Shown: positions 1 through 9,764, counted from the stretch's first letter. The stretch is DNA of 64,000 bases from an uncultured Clostridia bacterium (GCA_948805675.1 CAQIBN010000001.1:48984-112983); one strand, 5' to 3'. The notes: generated from the letters alone by a model not told the origin. Program-made: numbers and translations.

Positions 1-315
1 TTAAAAATAGCATTTATAGGGTTAATTTTACAGAAACTGTAAATACAATATTAACCAATAAATTAAATACATCTAAATAGATTAAAAAACTTAATAGTTT
101 ATAACTGAAATTAATTGTAGTTTTTTGACTAATAGTATTTTAATAAAAAAATTGAAAATTATGCATAGATAAAATATAATAGAAAAAAATTATTATTAAG
201 ACTTTCAAAAATAGATAAAATGAAATTATTTTTTTGTAAAAGATATATAAATTTTACATAAAAAAATTAATACAATATTGTTTGTATGGAACTATATAAA
301 AGTAGGAGGAAATAC
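1..315. other. AT-rich region without a recognised gene
   Basis: No convincing coding region is visible. An ATG at 286 is in frame with the following ABC transporter gene but has no SD sequence; the better start is the TTG at 316. The stretch probably holds the promoter of the ABC transporter operon, but no single promoter stands out against the AT-rich background. Confidence 0.5.
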
Positions 316-2022
316 TTGAAAAGTTTATTAATATATTTAAAAAATTACAAAAGGGAAATGATTATAGGACCTATATTAAAATTAGTAGAAGCTATAATAG
401 AAGTACTAATTCCATTTTTTATGGGAAACTTTATTGATAATATGTTTGAAATTCAAACAAGTGAAATAATAAAATTTGGAGTATGTTTGGTTATATTAGT
501 AATAATAGGGGGAATCTCTGCAATAAATAGTCAATATTTTGCAGCAAAAGCATCACAAGGATATGGAACAAATATTAGAAAAAAATTATTTAACTATATA
601 GGTAATTTTACTAATAAACAAATAGATAATATAAGTACTCAAAAGCTTACTAATATAATAACAAATGATGTAGTGCAACTAGAGGTAGCAGTAGCAATGT
701 GGATTAGACTTGTTATTAGAGTTCCTTTTATTTGTATAGGGGCTTTAATAATGTGTTATATAATTAACCCACAATATGCATTTATCATTTTTATATGTAT
801 GATAATATTATCATTATTTACATTCATTATTGTAAAAAAAGGGGTGCCCTTATATAGAATATCAAAGGAAAAATTGGATACTTTATCTACAAGAGTAAAA
901 GAAAATCTACAAAATGTAAGAGTTGTAAGAGCTTTTACAGGAGAAAAAGATGAGGTTAAAAAGTTTAAAAATGAAAATGATGAAACATATAACTATACAA
1001 AACAATCATATATAGTATCTGGCTGTTTAAACCCTATAACTACATTAATTTTAAATATTACAATAGTAACAATATTATATTTTGGACAAATTCAAATAAA
1101 TATTGGTAAATTAAGTCAGGGAGAATTGATTGCAGTAATAAATTATATTTCTCAAATGTTACTTGCAATAATTGTATTTTCTAATTTAATAACAATTTAT
1201 ACAAGAGCGTATACATCTGCAAAAAGAGTGAAGAGTGTACTAGACATAAGATTAAATGAAAATGAGGGTGATTTAGAGTTTGTAGAAAACGGTGAAATTG
1301 ATATAAAAAATGTAGAATTTTCATATGATAATATTCCTTTATTAAATAATATTAATTTAAAAATAAATGAAGGGGAAATTTTAGGAATAATAGGTAGGGC
1401 AGGTAGTGGAAAGAGCACACTATTAAGTTTAATAAATAGAAGTTATGATATTCAAAGTGGTAGTATTTTAATAGGTAAAAATAATATTAAATCATATAAA
1501 GCAGACTATATAAAACAAAATGTTTTACTTATATCACAAAAAACAGATTTTTTTAGGGAGAGTATTAAAGAAAATATTATTTTAGGAAGAGAAAATATTA
1601 CAGATAATGATGTTATAGTAGCCCTAAAAAACGCAAATGCATGGGAGTTTATAGAAAAGCTTCCAGACGGAATAAATACAGTTTTAGAAAATAATGCAAA
1701 TAATTTTTCAGGTGGACAAAAACAAAGAATAGGAATTGCGAGAAGTTTTATAGGGAATCCTAAAATTATATTATTAGATGATATTACAAGTGCATTAGAC
1801 AGAAAAACTGAAAAAGAAGTATTAAATAATATTTATAAATATGTAAAGGAAAATAAAATAACTACTATAATATCTTCTCAAAAATTATCTACATTAAAAC
1901 ATACAGATAGAATATTAGTACTAAAAGATGGAAAAATAGATGGAATAGGAACTAAAGAAGAATTAGAAAAAATTTCAGAAACATATAAAGAGATAAAAAA
2001 TTTACAAATAGATGAAAAATAA
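316..2022 (+). CDS. ABC exporter half-transporter with degenerate ATPase site
   Basis: Membrane-spanning ABC exporter: about 280 N-terminal residues of transmembrane domain, then an ATPase domain. Walker A is GRAGSGKST and the signature is FSGGQKQR. The Walker B end reads LLDDITSALD, so the usual catalytic Glu is Asp, and the switch His motif (IIAHRLST in most exporters) reads IISSQKLST, with no His. That is the hallmark of the non-hydrolysing member of heterodimeric exporters such as BmrC/BmrD or TmrA/TmrB. The start was set at TTG 316 because AGGAGGA lies 5 bases upstream, while the ATG at 286 has no SD. The partner gene follows at 2142. The substrate is unknown; drug or peptide export is a guess. 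Confidence 0.85.
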   Translation: MKSLLIYLKNYKREMIIGPILKLVEAIIEVLIPFFMGNFIDNMFEIQTSEIIKFGVCLVILVIIGGISAINSQYFAAKASQGYGTNIRKKLFNYIGNFTNKQIDNISTQKLTNIITNDVVQLEVAVAMWIRLVIRVPFICIGALIMCYIINPQYAFIIFICMIILSLFTFIIVKKGVPLYRISKEKLDTLSTRVKENLQNVRVVRAFTGEKDEVKKFKNENDETYNYTKQSYIVSGCLNPITTLILNITIVTILYFGQIQINIGKLSQGELIAVINYISQMLLAIIVFSNLITIYTRAYTSAKRVKSVLDIRLNENEGDLEFVENGEIDIKNVEFSYDNIPLLNNINLKINEGEILGIIGRAGSGKSTLLSLINRSYDIQSGSILIGKNNIKSYKADYIKQNVLLISQKTDFFRESIKENIILGRENITDNDVIVALKNANAWEFIEKLPDGINTVLENNANNFSGGQKQRIGIARSFIGNPKIILLDDITSALDRKTEKEVLNNIYKYVKENKITTIISSQKLSTLKHTDRILVLKDGKIDGIGTKEELEKISETYKEIKNLQIDEK

Positions 2023-2106
2023 ATTGGATAAAATTTATAAAAATTAAACTTTATGTGCTGAATTATAATAAGTTTTTTGTATACAAAACAATAAGAAAGG
2101 AGAAAT

Positions 2107-2133
2107 ATGTTAGTTTTAGAAACTGATATATAA
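2107..2133 (+). other. possible 8-codon leader ORF
   Basis: A strong SD (AGAAAGGAG) lies just before an ATG at 2107 that opens only eight codons (MLVLETDI) and stops 8 bases before the ATG of the second transporter gene. That gene has no SD of its own, so it may be translated by coupling to this leader. This is inferred from spacing only. Confidence 0.35.
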
Positions 2134-2141
2134 TTTGAATA

Positions 2142-3839
2142 ATGAAAAATAGTAATATGTTAAAAGAATATATATTTAAAAATAAGTTTTGTATTATATT
2201 AATTATACTTCTTTGTATAGTTTCTACTATATTAACATTATTAGCTCCAATTTTAGTTGGTAGTGTAATACAAAAGATTATAATTTTAAATATGGAAAGT
2301 ATTATAAAACAGATTTTAATAATTGCATTTATTTATGTTTGCATTTTTGTTTTAGACTTTCTTTCTGTAATTAATTTATCGAAATTATCTAGTAAAATTG
2401 GAAGTGAAATTAGAAAGAGAATGTTTAGTAAGATTAATAGTGTACCAATTTCATATATAGATAAAAATAGTCATGGAGAAATATTAAATAAATTTTCATT
2501 TGATGTAGAAAATATATGTATGGCTATAATTCAATCTACAGATAAAATTGTAATAGGAATAGTTACAATAATTGGTGCAATTATTGTAATGATAAAATTA
2601 AATTATATTATGGCAATTATAACAATTTTGTCTGCACCACTTATGTATTGTATTTCTAGTTTTATCGTAAATCGTTCTAAAGAGATGTTTAAATTTAGAG
2701 GCGATGTTATATCTAAAATAAATGGTTATACTGGGGAGATTATAAATAATAATAAAACAGTTAAGAATTTTAATTATACTAAAATTACACAAGATAAGTT
2801 TAATATGATGAATGAAAAGCTTTACAAAGATGGTATAAAGGCACAATTTTATTCATCACTAACTAATCCTTGTACCAGATTTGTAAATAATTTAACATAT
2901 ATTTTAATAGGTATTGTTGGAATAATACTTGCAAAGAAGGGAGAGGCAAATATAGGAATTATAACAAGTTTTTTAATGTATGTTAATATATTTGCAAGGC
3001 CATTTAATCAAATAACTGGAGTAATGTCAGAACTTCAAACAGCATTTTCTTCAGCTAATAAAATAGTTGAATTTTTACAGACTGAAGATGAAAAAACAAC
3101 TGTTAAACACAATATAAAAAATATAAAGGGTAATATTGATTTTATTAATGTGAAATTTTCTTATAATAAAGATACAAAATTTATTGAAAATATGAATTTA
3201 AGTGTAAAACAGGGAGAAAGTATTGCTATTGTAGGGAAGACTGGGGCAGGAAAAACTAGTATTGTTAATCTGATTATGAGATTTTATGATATAAATAAAG
3301 GAAAGATTTTAATAGATGGAGTAAATATTAATGATATTCCAAAAGAGGTTTTAAGAAAAAATATTGGAATTGTTCTTCAAGATACTAAATTATTTACAGG
3401 AACAATAAAAGAAAATATTGCATATGGAAAAAAAGATGCTACAGATAAGGAAATATTAAATGCTATTAAAATGTCTGGTAGTGATACTTTTATAAAAAGG
3501 CTTCCAAATGGATATGATACAGTTATTACAGAAAAAACTTTTTTGTCTGCAGGAGAAATCCAATTAATAACAATAGCTAGAATGTTTTTAATAAAACCAC
3601 CAATTTTAATATTAGATGAAGCAACAAGTAATGTTGATATTGTAACAGAAAATAAAATTCAAGAAGCATTCTTGGAACTTATGAAGGATGCAACTACATT
3701 TATTATTGCACATCATTTATCTACTATAAAATCTGCTGATAGAATTATTGTGATTGAAAATGGCAATATTGTAGAAGAGGGGAAACATGAGGAGTTGTTA
3801 AGTAAAAAAGGGAAGTATTTTGAGATGTATGAAAATTAA
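2142..3839 (+). CDS. ABC exporter half-transporter, catalytically competent partner
   Basis: Second half of the heterodimeric ABC exporter, 565 residues. The N-terminal half has about six membrane segments. The ATPase domain has Walker A GKTGAGKTS, a normal Walker B with the catalytic Glu (LILDEATSNVD) and the switch His (FIIAHHLSTIK), but a deviating signature, LSAGE instead of LSGGQ. This is complementary to the upstream partner: together they would form one working ATP site (Walker motifs here plus FSGGQ of the partner) and one degenerate site. No SD precedes the ATG; translation may be coupled to the leader ORF at 2107. A strong terminator follows, so the pair forms its own operon. Confidence 0.88.
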   Translation: MKNSNMLKEYIFKNKFCIILIILLCIVSTILTLLAPILVGSVIQKIIILNMESIIKQILIIAFIYVCIFVLDFLSVINLSKLSSKIGSEIRKRMFSKINSVPISYIDKNSHGEILNKFSFDVENICMAIIQSTDKIVIGIVTIIGAIIVMIKLNYIMAIITILSAPLMYCISSFIVNRSKEMFKFRGDVISKINGYTGEIINNNKTVKNFNYTKITQDKFNMMNEKLYKDGIKAQFYSSLTNPCTRFVNNLTYILIGIVGIILAKKGEANIGIITSFLMYVNIFARPFNQITGVMSELQTAFSSANKIVEFLQTEDEKTTVKHNIKNIKGNIDFINVKFSYNKDTKFIENMNLSVKQGESIAIVGKTGAGKTSIVNLIMRFYDINKGKILIDGVNINDIPKEVLRKNIGIVLQDTKLFTGTIKENIAYGKKDATDKEILNAIKMSGSDTFIKRLPNGYDTVITEKTFLSAGEIQLITIARMFLIKPPILILDEATSNVDIVTENKIQEAFLELMKDATTFIIAHHLSTIKSADRIIVIENGNIVEEGKHEELLSKKGKYFEMYEN

Positions 3840-3856
3840 TAGTATTTATAAAAAAG

Positions 3857-3895
3857 ACCTACTCCCATAGAAGAGCTCTAGGGAGTGGGTTTTTA
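3857..3895 (+). terminator. Rho-independent terminator after the ABC operon
   Basis: A 10 bp stem (ACCTACTCCC with GGGAGTGGGT, one G-T pair), a 14-base loop and a following T-run. It also sits at the 3' end of the convergent gene ending at 3901 and could serve both. Confidence 0.85.
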
Positions 3896-3900
3896 TCTGA

Positions 3901-4818
3901 TTAGGTGTTGGAGAGTTCAAAAAAAATTCTTGGTGAAATAATCCCTGCTTTGTCATATATCTTTCCATCATCTGTTACAATAAATTGTTCAGAATGGATT
4001 TTGGAAAAGTCGATTGTTTTTATATCGATTTTTTGAAACCCTTTTTTTGAGGTTGACATGTTTTCATTTTTTTCAGAATTGTCATGTTCATCAGGGTAGC
4101 GTTCTTCCTTGTAGAAATAGTGCGCTGCTGGTCCATGCTCTGCATACTGATCCATAAGATAACTACGAATCTGGACTTCAAATTCACGCCCATAAGTATC
4201 AACAAATATAACATGAAGTGACTGATAGCCTAAATCCTTAGGGTTAAGAATATAGTCCTTCACCATGTTTTGGTTGTTAATGCTAAGAAGTGATTTTTGG
4301 GGAACCAATACACTTGGGTGTTTGCTAGGGTTAAAGTTTGAAGTACCTGATGTGTTTTCTCGTTCTTTTGGTGTGAAGCCATGTTTGATAAAGAAATCTA
4401 TACAATTGTCCATTATATTATAACAGTCTTTGATCAGCTCTTCAGGCGATTTTTCAAGAAGGATTATTCTGAAGCCTAAACTATCATGAATTTCAGCTAT
4501 ATCCTTTTTTAAAAGTACAAAATTACACTTGTTTTCAAGACTTATTAAGCTCTTTTTACGTCCAAACACCTGTGTTTGATAATTGCAATGCAAGTATTTA
4601 GAGTAAAAAACATACATTAAACCCTGAAGCGAAAAAATAAAGTCTCCATCTTCTGAAATATTCATATAGTGTTCTAACATATTGGCATGCAATAAATTAT
4701 GCCGAGATTGTGTTTCACGTAATTCTTCGCAGTATTTTGTCAGAATTTCAAGAGCATTAGTTCCAGTATAGAAATATGGAATAATGTTCAGACATTTAGC
4801 TGATGATATTTTTGACAT
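3901..4818 (-). CDS. RelA/SpoT-domain (p)ppGpp synthetase-like protein
   Basis: The middle and C-terminal parts carry the RelA/SpoT nucleotidyltransferase signature: DSLGFRIIL, then GYQSLHVIF, FEVQIRS and AEHGPAAHYFYK, matching the synthetase motifs of alarmone enzymes. No HD hydrolase, TGS or ACT domain is seen. At 305 residues it is longer than RelP/RelQ small alarmone synthetases (about 210), and the first 100 residues are unassigned. The start is the ATG at 4818, with AAAAGGAG 7 bases before it, rather than the ATG 10 codons upstream. Base composition is clearly GC-richer than the flanking genes and it contains an in-frame CGG (residues QSRH), so it is probably a recent arrival. Whether it makes ppGpp or another pyrophosphorylated nucleotide is open. 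Confidence 0.75.
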   Translation of the reverse strand: MSKISSAKCLNIIPYFYTGTNALEILTKYCEELRETQSRHNLLHANMLEHYMNISEDGDFIFSLQGLMYVFYSKYLHCNYQTQVFGRKKSLISLENKCNFVLLKKDIAEIHDSLGFRIILLEKSPEELIKDCYNIMDNCIDFFIKHGFTPKERENTSGTSNFNPSKHPSVLVPQKSLLSINNQNMVKDYILNPKDLGYQSLHVIFVDTYGREFEVQIRSYLMDQYAEHGPAAHYFYKEERYPDEHDNSEKNENMSTSKKGFQKIDIKTIDFSKIHSEQFIVTDDGKIYDKAGIISPRIFFELSNT

Positions 4819-5109
4819 GATGATTCTCCTTTTAAGATAAAATTTCAAATTTTAAATTTGTACACTCTATTATATCATAAATTTATAATTTTGTAAAATT
4901 TATTAGGAAATTGAATATATGAATATAATTTAAACATATAATAAATTGTCTAGAGAATGAGAGAAAAATGTCATAATATAAAAAAGTAGAAGTGAATTAT
5001 AATAAATTTTAATAAAGATTATAGATATACAAGACTTACTAATCTTTCGTTCTAATATAACCTTTATATGAATACAATTAAACAAAACTATTCATATAGG
5101 GGGGACTTT

Positions 5110-5397
5110 ATGAAAGGAATTATTTCACACAACTTACCAGTAACAAATAGAAGTTTAACAGGTAAGCAATCAATAGAAGAGCGTGCAATACAACTTGCAC
5201 ATTATATTATAGATTCAAAAGATACAGTAAGAGGTACAGCAGCTAAATTTGGTATAAGTAAAAGTACAGTACACACGGATGTAACACTCCAGAACGGTAA
5301 AAATAAAGGACAACCTATTCCAGAAAGTATTGAAATTAAAGGCGTTTTTTTAAGTACAAAAAATCCAGTTGTCAAATTAGGATTATTAATTAAATAA
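5110..5397 (+). CDS. spoIIID: SpoIIID, 5' part, interrupted by element 1
   Basis: SpoIIID is the small mother-cell DNA-binding regulator of sporulation. This part holds the N-terminus and helix-turn-helix (TVRGTAAKFGISKSTVH), the SpoIIID consensus up to STVH. After codon 55 the frame runs into the mobile element and continues with 41 unrelated residues to a stop at 5397. The missing C-terminal half lies at 15358-15504, 10 kb downstream. Joining GTA-CA at 5269-5273 with GTACA at 15358-15362 restores an in-frame 101-residue SpoIIID reading STVHKDVSERL at the joint. The start is ATG 5110 with AGGGGGGA before it. Before excision a chimeric 95-residue protein with an intact HTH could be made. Confidence 0.93.
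   Translation: MKGIISHNLPVTNRSLTGKQSIEERAIQLAHYIIDSKDTVRGTAAKFGISKSTVHTDVTLQNGKNKGQPIPESIEIKGVFLSTKNPVVKLGLLIK
5269..5298. other. left attachment site of element 1
   Basis: Core GTACA at 5269-5273, followed by the right-hand arm of the presumed attP (5275-5298, ending AACGGT). That arm is the imperfect inverted repeat of 15336-15359 at the other end: the outer six bases are identical, and 4 of 6 bases match in each of the two inner blocks. Confidence 0.85.
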
Positions 5398-5406
5398 ATA
5401 AAATGT

Positions 5407-5442
5407 AAGTCTTAAAAGTAAAATTTTAAGGCTTATTTTTTT
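5407..5442 (+). terminator. terminator at the left end of element 1
   Basis: An 11 bp stem (AAGTCTTAAAA with TTTTAAGGCTT, one G-T pair), followed by A and a run of T. It would stop transcripts entering the element from the spoIIID promoter. Confidence 0.75.
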
Positions 5443-5528
5443 GCAGTTTTATATTAGAAAAGAGTTTTATTCTTTAAAAAAGTCTTTTTTGGTTGATATA
5501 TTAGTATTTATAAACATTTTACACACTT

Positions 5529-5565
5529 CACTATGCTCTAGTGTCTACTCCACTATAGTGTAGTG
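5529..5565. promoter_or_regulatory. CACTA/TAGTG dyads upstream of repL
   Basis: An inverted pair CACTA...TAGTG at 5529-5543, a perfect palindrome CACTATAGTG at 5551-5560 and a further TAGTG at 5561-5565, 30 bases before the repL start. This is likely an operator or part of a replication origin. The role is inferred from position. Confidence 0.45.
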
Positions 5566-5595
5566 TTTTATTTTAAATTCGAGGAGGTTTTAATA

Positions 5596-6057
5596 ATGAG
5601 AGTTGAATATATAGAAAAAACAAAAACATTAATTGGTACAAAAAGAAAAGAATTAATAGATAAAGAAACGGGAGAAATTATTGAAGTAGACCAAATTACT
5701 AAAAAGGTATATGGTCAAAAGAATTTTTGGAAATTATATTTAGGAGATTTCTTGCCAGTATTGGGAATTGTAGAAAGTAAGCAGGTTGACATTTTAATAT
5801 ATATATTAGAAAATACACAACCTAGTACAAATATGTTTGTAGGAACTTATAAAACTATATAAAAGAATACACATACATCTGAAACTACTATTGCTAAAGT
5901 TATGAAAAAATTACAAAAGCAACAATTCTTAAAGAAAATACAAAATGGACTTTGGCAAGTTAGTCCTAATATTATGATGAAAGGAAACGAGAATAAAAAG
6001 CAATTATTGCTTAGTTATTTTTGTACTAATGAATCTAATAAGAGTATCTCTAAATGA
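5596..6057 (+). pseudogene. repL: RepL-type plasmid replication initiator, with in-frame TAA
   Basis: Resembles Firmicutes RepL replication proteins: residues around IDKETGEIIEVDQITKKVYG, then NFWKLYLGDFLPVLG and a winged-helix part after the stop (ETTIAKVMKKL, QNGLWQVSPNIMMKGN). The frame is open over 154 codons from ATG 5596 (SD GAGGAGG) except for one TAA at 5860-5862, where the family has coding sequence. One base change (for example GAA to TAA) explains it. No length change is involved, so this is not the CGG frameshift type. Probably inactivated, unless the stop is read through. Confidence 0.8.
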
Positions 6058-6205
6058 TACTTTATATACACACTTAAACGGAAGTTTGAAACCAAATGAG
6101 TTTCAAGAATAAAACGTTGATGAAATTTTAATTTTGTGTCAACGGTTATATGCAGAGGCAGAGTAAGAAATATAATTGCAAGTGCAATTTTTTTCTTGCT
6201 CTTTT

Positions 6206-6291
6206 TTGAAATAAATTGAGAACACAAATTTATTTCAAACCTAAAAAATTGCTTGTAGCAAATTTTTAGGCAAGGGTGCAGGAACTCCTGC
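6206..6291. other. tandem hairpins before the relaxase gene (oriT or origin candidate)
   Basis: Three hairpins in a row: a perfect 13 bp stem at 6206-6217/6227-6239 (TTTGAAATAAATT), a 13 bp stem with one mismatch at 6240-6252/6258-6270, and a 6 bp GC-rich hairpin at 6278-6291 (GCAGGA/TCCTGC). MobV relaxases are usually encoded just downstream of their oriT, so this is the best place for it. The nick site was not identified. Confidence 0.5.
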
Positions 6292-6332
6292 CACACAGAT
6301 AAACTTATTTTGAGAAAGGAGCATTGAAGAAT

Positions 6333-7454
6333 ATGAGTTACGCTATCGTAAGAAATGAAAAATTAACACGAAGTAAAATAAATGGGAAATGTACCCATAA
6401 TGATAGAAAGGCAAAAGAACATTCTAATAAAGATATTGATCCTACAAGAACACACTTAAACTATTATTTAAAGAAAAACACTTTAACATATACAAAAGAA
6501 TTTGATAAATATATAAAAGAAAACCATATAGAAGGACATCTTAGAAGTAATAGCATAGTAATGTGCCAAATGATATTTACTTCTGATCAAGGTTTCTTTG
6601 ATAGAATTGGAGAAGAAGAAACAAAAAGATATTTTGATGAATGTTACAAATTTATTTGCAATTATAAAAATCTTGGCGAAAAGAATATAATTGCAGCAGT
6701 AGTACATTTAGATGAAGGAGCACCACATTTGCACTTAATGTTTGTTCCTGTTGTTCATACAAAAGATAAAGATGGAAAAAATATTGATAAAATATGTGCA
6801 AGAGATTTTTGGAAAGGTCGAGATAGTTATAGAAAACTGCAAGATGCCTATTTCAATCATGTTAAGTCAAAAGGTTTTGATTTAGAAAGAGGAATGTTTA
6901 TTGAAGATACAGGAAGAAAACATTACACTATCGAAGAATATAAAAACATTACAAATTATGATAATACTAAAAAAGTTTTAAATGAAATAAAGCTTGAATT
7001 ACCAGACGTTCCAAATATAAATGATATTAGTAAATTTTCATTAAAGAGAGATGAAAAAATATTAGAAGAAATAATAAAACCTAAAGATGATTTAATTAAA
7101 AAATTATACAAAGATAACCTTTCTTTGCATAAAGAATTATCGAAACAATCTAAAGTAATTGACGAGGCTCAAAAATACCAAAAAGAAAGAGATACAATAC
7201 TGGCTGATAATAGAGCTTTGCATTTAGAAGTTGATAATATAAATAAGAAATATAAAGAAAAGGAATTTGATTTAAAATGGAATTATGAAAACGAAATTAA
7301 ACATTTAGAGAAAGAAAATAATCGTTTAAATAAGATTATTGATAGATTTTACAAAACTATTGATAAATTTATAGAATGGATTTGTACAAAGTTTAATTTT
7401 GGAGATTCAAAAGAATTAGTCAAAAAATTTCAAGATGAAACACACACTCATTGA
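6333..7454 (+). CDS. MobV (Pre/Mob) family relaxase
   Basis: Plasmid mobilization relaxase that would nick oriT and lead one strand into a recipient using a host conjugation system. The N-terminus has the Pre/Mob pattern (SYAIVRNEKLT..KINGKCTHNDR) and the metal-binding HLDEGAPHLHLMFVPVV motif. The C-terminal third is a long charged coiled coil, as in the family. Length (373 residues) is normal. The start was set at ATG 6333, with AAAGGAG 11 bases upstream; a TTG at 6324 lies too close to the SD. In Tn4451 the equivalent gene is tnpZ. It is preceded by hairpins that may be the oriT. Confidence 0.88.
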   Translation: MSYAIVRNEKLTRSKINGKCTHNDRKAKEHSNKDIDPTRTHLNYYLKKNTLTYTKEFDKYIKENHIEGHLRSNSIVMCQMIFTSDQGFFDRIGEEETKRYFDECYKFICNYKNLGEKNIIAAVVHLDEGAPHLHLMFVPVVHTKDKDGKNIDKICARDFWKGRDSYRKLQDAYFNHVKSKGFDLERGMFIEDTGRKHYTIEEYKNITNYDNTKKVLNEIKLELPDVPNINDISKFSLKRDEKILEEIIKPKDDLIKKLYKDNLSLHKELSKQSKVIDEAQKYQKERDTILADNRALHLEVDNINKKYKEKEFDLKWNYENEIKHLEKENNRLNKIIDRFYKTIDKFIEWICTKFNFGDSKELVKKFQDETHTH

Positions 7455-7580
7455 CCCAGTAAAACAAATAAAAAAAGAAGAAAAGGAAAAAGAATTGGAT
7501 TTAGAAAGATAATAGCATAAAAATAGAAAGAGCCGCCTACTACTCAGTAAGCGACTACTATCTCATTTTTTTCACGACTA

Positions 7581-7988
7581 CTATTTGTTTTTAATTAGAG
7601 TTATTTCAGTTTCATAATTATGAAAATATCTATTAAAGGCATTAGGCGATTGATGATTGCCACTGTCAAACAATATAGAACGTGAATTGTCTTTGTCAAC
7701 TTTTACGTAAAATCCAGATGAATGTTTAGTAAATGCATCCCATTTTAGTATTTCTTGGATTACAGGTTCCATCTTATCTGTGTCAACTTTTGCGAATGAT
7801 AATTCGAGACATTCATTAGCAGCATTAATGATAAAACTTACATTATCAAATTTAGCTAAAGTTGCATTAATAAACACAGTTTTAGATAGAACTATAATCC
7901 GAGGATTAACGGAATTAAATTTAGAAACTAAATATTCAACTACCTCATTGTTCCATTGTGTGTTTAAACCTCTAAAAGCATAAGACAT
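7581..7988 (-). CDS. hypothetical protein, GC-richer than its neighbours
   Basis: 135 residues, not recognised. No membrane segment or signal peptide is seen; it reads as a soluble mixed alpha/beta protein. It has a strong SD (AAGGAGG) before ATG 7988. Codon use is GC-richer than the rest of element 1 and it contains a CGG codon read in frame as Arg (NPRII), unlike the AT-rich genes here. It sits alone on the reverse strand between the relaxase and the DUF6076 gene. Probably cargo. Confidence 0.6.
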   Translation of the reverse strand: MSYAFRGLNTQWNNEVVEYLVSKFNSVNPRIIVLSKTVFINATLAKFDNVSFIINAANECLELSFAKVDTDKMEPVIQEILKWDAFTKHSSGFYVKVDKDNSRSILFDSGNHQSPNAFNRYFHNYETEITLIKNK

Positions 7989-8113
7989 AATTTTTCCTCC
8001 TTACATTTATTATACGAGAATTAATGTTTACTTGCTATTTATATCGCATAGCTACGAATAATATAAAAATTATATCATAACTTTATGTAAAATACTAGTG
8101 TTTTACGAAATTT

Positions 8114-9398
8114 TTAATGATTCCAATACATACTACTTAATTTCTTCAATTTTATTTTAAAATCGTCTATTTGTTCATCATTATAATTATCCCTTAATTC
8201 TCTAGCTTTTTTAGACCATTGCTTAAATTGCTTTTCTTTAAAATCTTTTGAATGATTATAATGTAATCCATGCATTCTTTTATATTCTCTATTATATTCC
8301 TTTAGAATGGAACTCTTTTGTACTTTTTCTTTTTGCTTATTTAATGCTCCAATTTCTTTGCAAGTTTTTCCAGTATCTAAATATAAGTTATTGCAATATT
8401 TTTGATCATTTCTACCTTTTTGATTTGGATTATTACTAGTAGTGGTTGGTATAAATAATCTACCACAATTTTCACATTTATTTATAGTAAAGTTATTTTG
8501 AATTACTTTAAATAATTCAAATCTAATTTGTTCTTCTGTATTTTGTAATTCATAAACTTCTTCTGCTACAATATGTTTTTCTTTTATTATTTTTATGATT
8601 TTTTCTACATCTAATCTTCTTTCTTCAAAAGATAATTCTGTATCACATATATATTTAGTTTTGAATTTAGTATCAAGAAAAAGAGCATGAGCAGGTTTAG
8701 TGTTGAGATAGTGTATATCAAATACTCTTTTTGTTTCATATAAGAATAATTTTTCAGGCACACTTAAATTTCTAACAAGAGAGTTATTAGAATATTTGCT
8801 AATCAATTCTAGTCTTTCCTTTAAATCCGTTTTTTTCTCTATTAAATTTTCTATTAATAAATCTTTCATAGTTTCAAAGAATTTCATATATTCATTATGT
8901 TTTTTATTCGATATTTTATCTATTTCTTGAACCCATTTCATAAGTAAAATCTGTGTAGTATATTCATCTTCTTCTAATTCACTAAAAATATCACTAGGAT
9001 AATATTTTGAATTTTCTATAAAAACACCAATTTGAGATTTGAATAATAAATCACTTCTAAATACTTTTGTATTATATGTTTTTATAATTATATCAATCAA
9101 TACTTGTGTGTAAAAATGCGTATATGGAGAAAATTCTAAACATGCTCTAACAATTTGAAACATTTTAAAGAAACAATCCATCTTCTTATCTTCAGAATCG
9201 GTTTCTTTAGCATAACATACGATTTCTATAAGTTGTGTATACATAGCTTTCAATTTATCAAAATCTTCATAATTCATTATAGCAAATTCATATAATTTAT
9301 CTCCAATATTATATTCAAAATTACGAATAGCACCAAAATATTCTCCGAGTATTTTTTATTATAATGTTATTATTGTTAAGTGTGAAATTAGTTATCAT
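8114..9398 (-). CDS. DUF6076-like protein, +1 frameshift at CGG
   Basis: Zinc-ribbon-containing protein of the DUF6076 type: CENCGRLFIP, then a YCN...TCKEIGA cysteine cluster near residue 310, with a basic C-terminus. Function unknown. The long frame starts at ATG 9277 without a usable SD, yet the same frame is open and protein-like upstream (EYFGAIRNFEYNIGDKLYE). A good start exists at ATG 9398 (SD GGAGGA). Reading from there, codon 18 is CGG (9347-9345) and the frame ends soon after; skipping the C gives GGA GAA TAT TTT and enters the long frame. The joined product has 427 residues. The assignment to DUF6076 is from memory of the cysteine pattern. Confidence 0.65.
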
Positions 9399-9764
9399 AC
9401 CAATATTTCCTCCATTTTAAAAAATAGAATATAGCTATTTCAATTTTTAATTTATCTATAGACTTAATAAAATCTATTTACATAGCTATTTTAGCATTTT
9501 ATAATGATTTTAGTAAGATAGAAAATAGCATTTTGAAATATTTATTTTCTATTTGAAATATAGTACATTGAAAATTGAATAACAAGTTATAAGCACAAAT
9601 AATGAAACTTTCGTCTGGCTAATGTGATGTAAAGGGGTGATTCACTAAAGGTGGAATGAGGGCAAATCTCATATGGGTATTTTACTTACCACTTGTAGCT
9701 TAAAAATTAAAGTAATATTTTTAAACTTTTAATAATATTATTGAAGTGAAAGAAGGTGAGAACT
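9399..9764. other. noncoding region with possible structured RNA
   Basis: No gene is visible. Between about 9620 and 9705 several short complementary pairs occur in order: GTGA/TTCAC, ATGAG/CTCAT, GGGTA/TACC, and an outer pair GGTGG/CCAC. This GC-richer patch stands out from the AT-rich flanks and lies 50 bases upstream of the TnpW-like gene. It may be a leader RNA or a protein-binding region. I do not recognise it as a known riboswitch class. Confidence 0.35.

Noticed and set aside
4819..5109. SigE promoter of spoIIID
   Set aside because: Several AT-rich stretches could be fitted, but none has both a convincing -35 and -10 at the right spacing, so I do not place one.
9352..9357. T6/A6 run as the cause of the frame break in the DUF6076 gene
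   Set aside because: Removing one A would also join the frames, but an in-frame CGG lies a few bases further on and a +1 step there gives the same result. With seven other CGG cases the CGG explanation is preferred.
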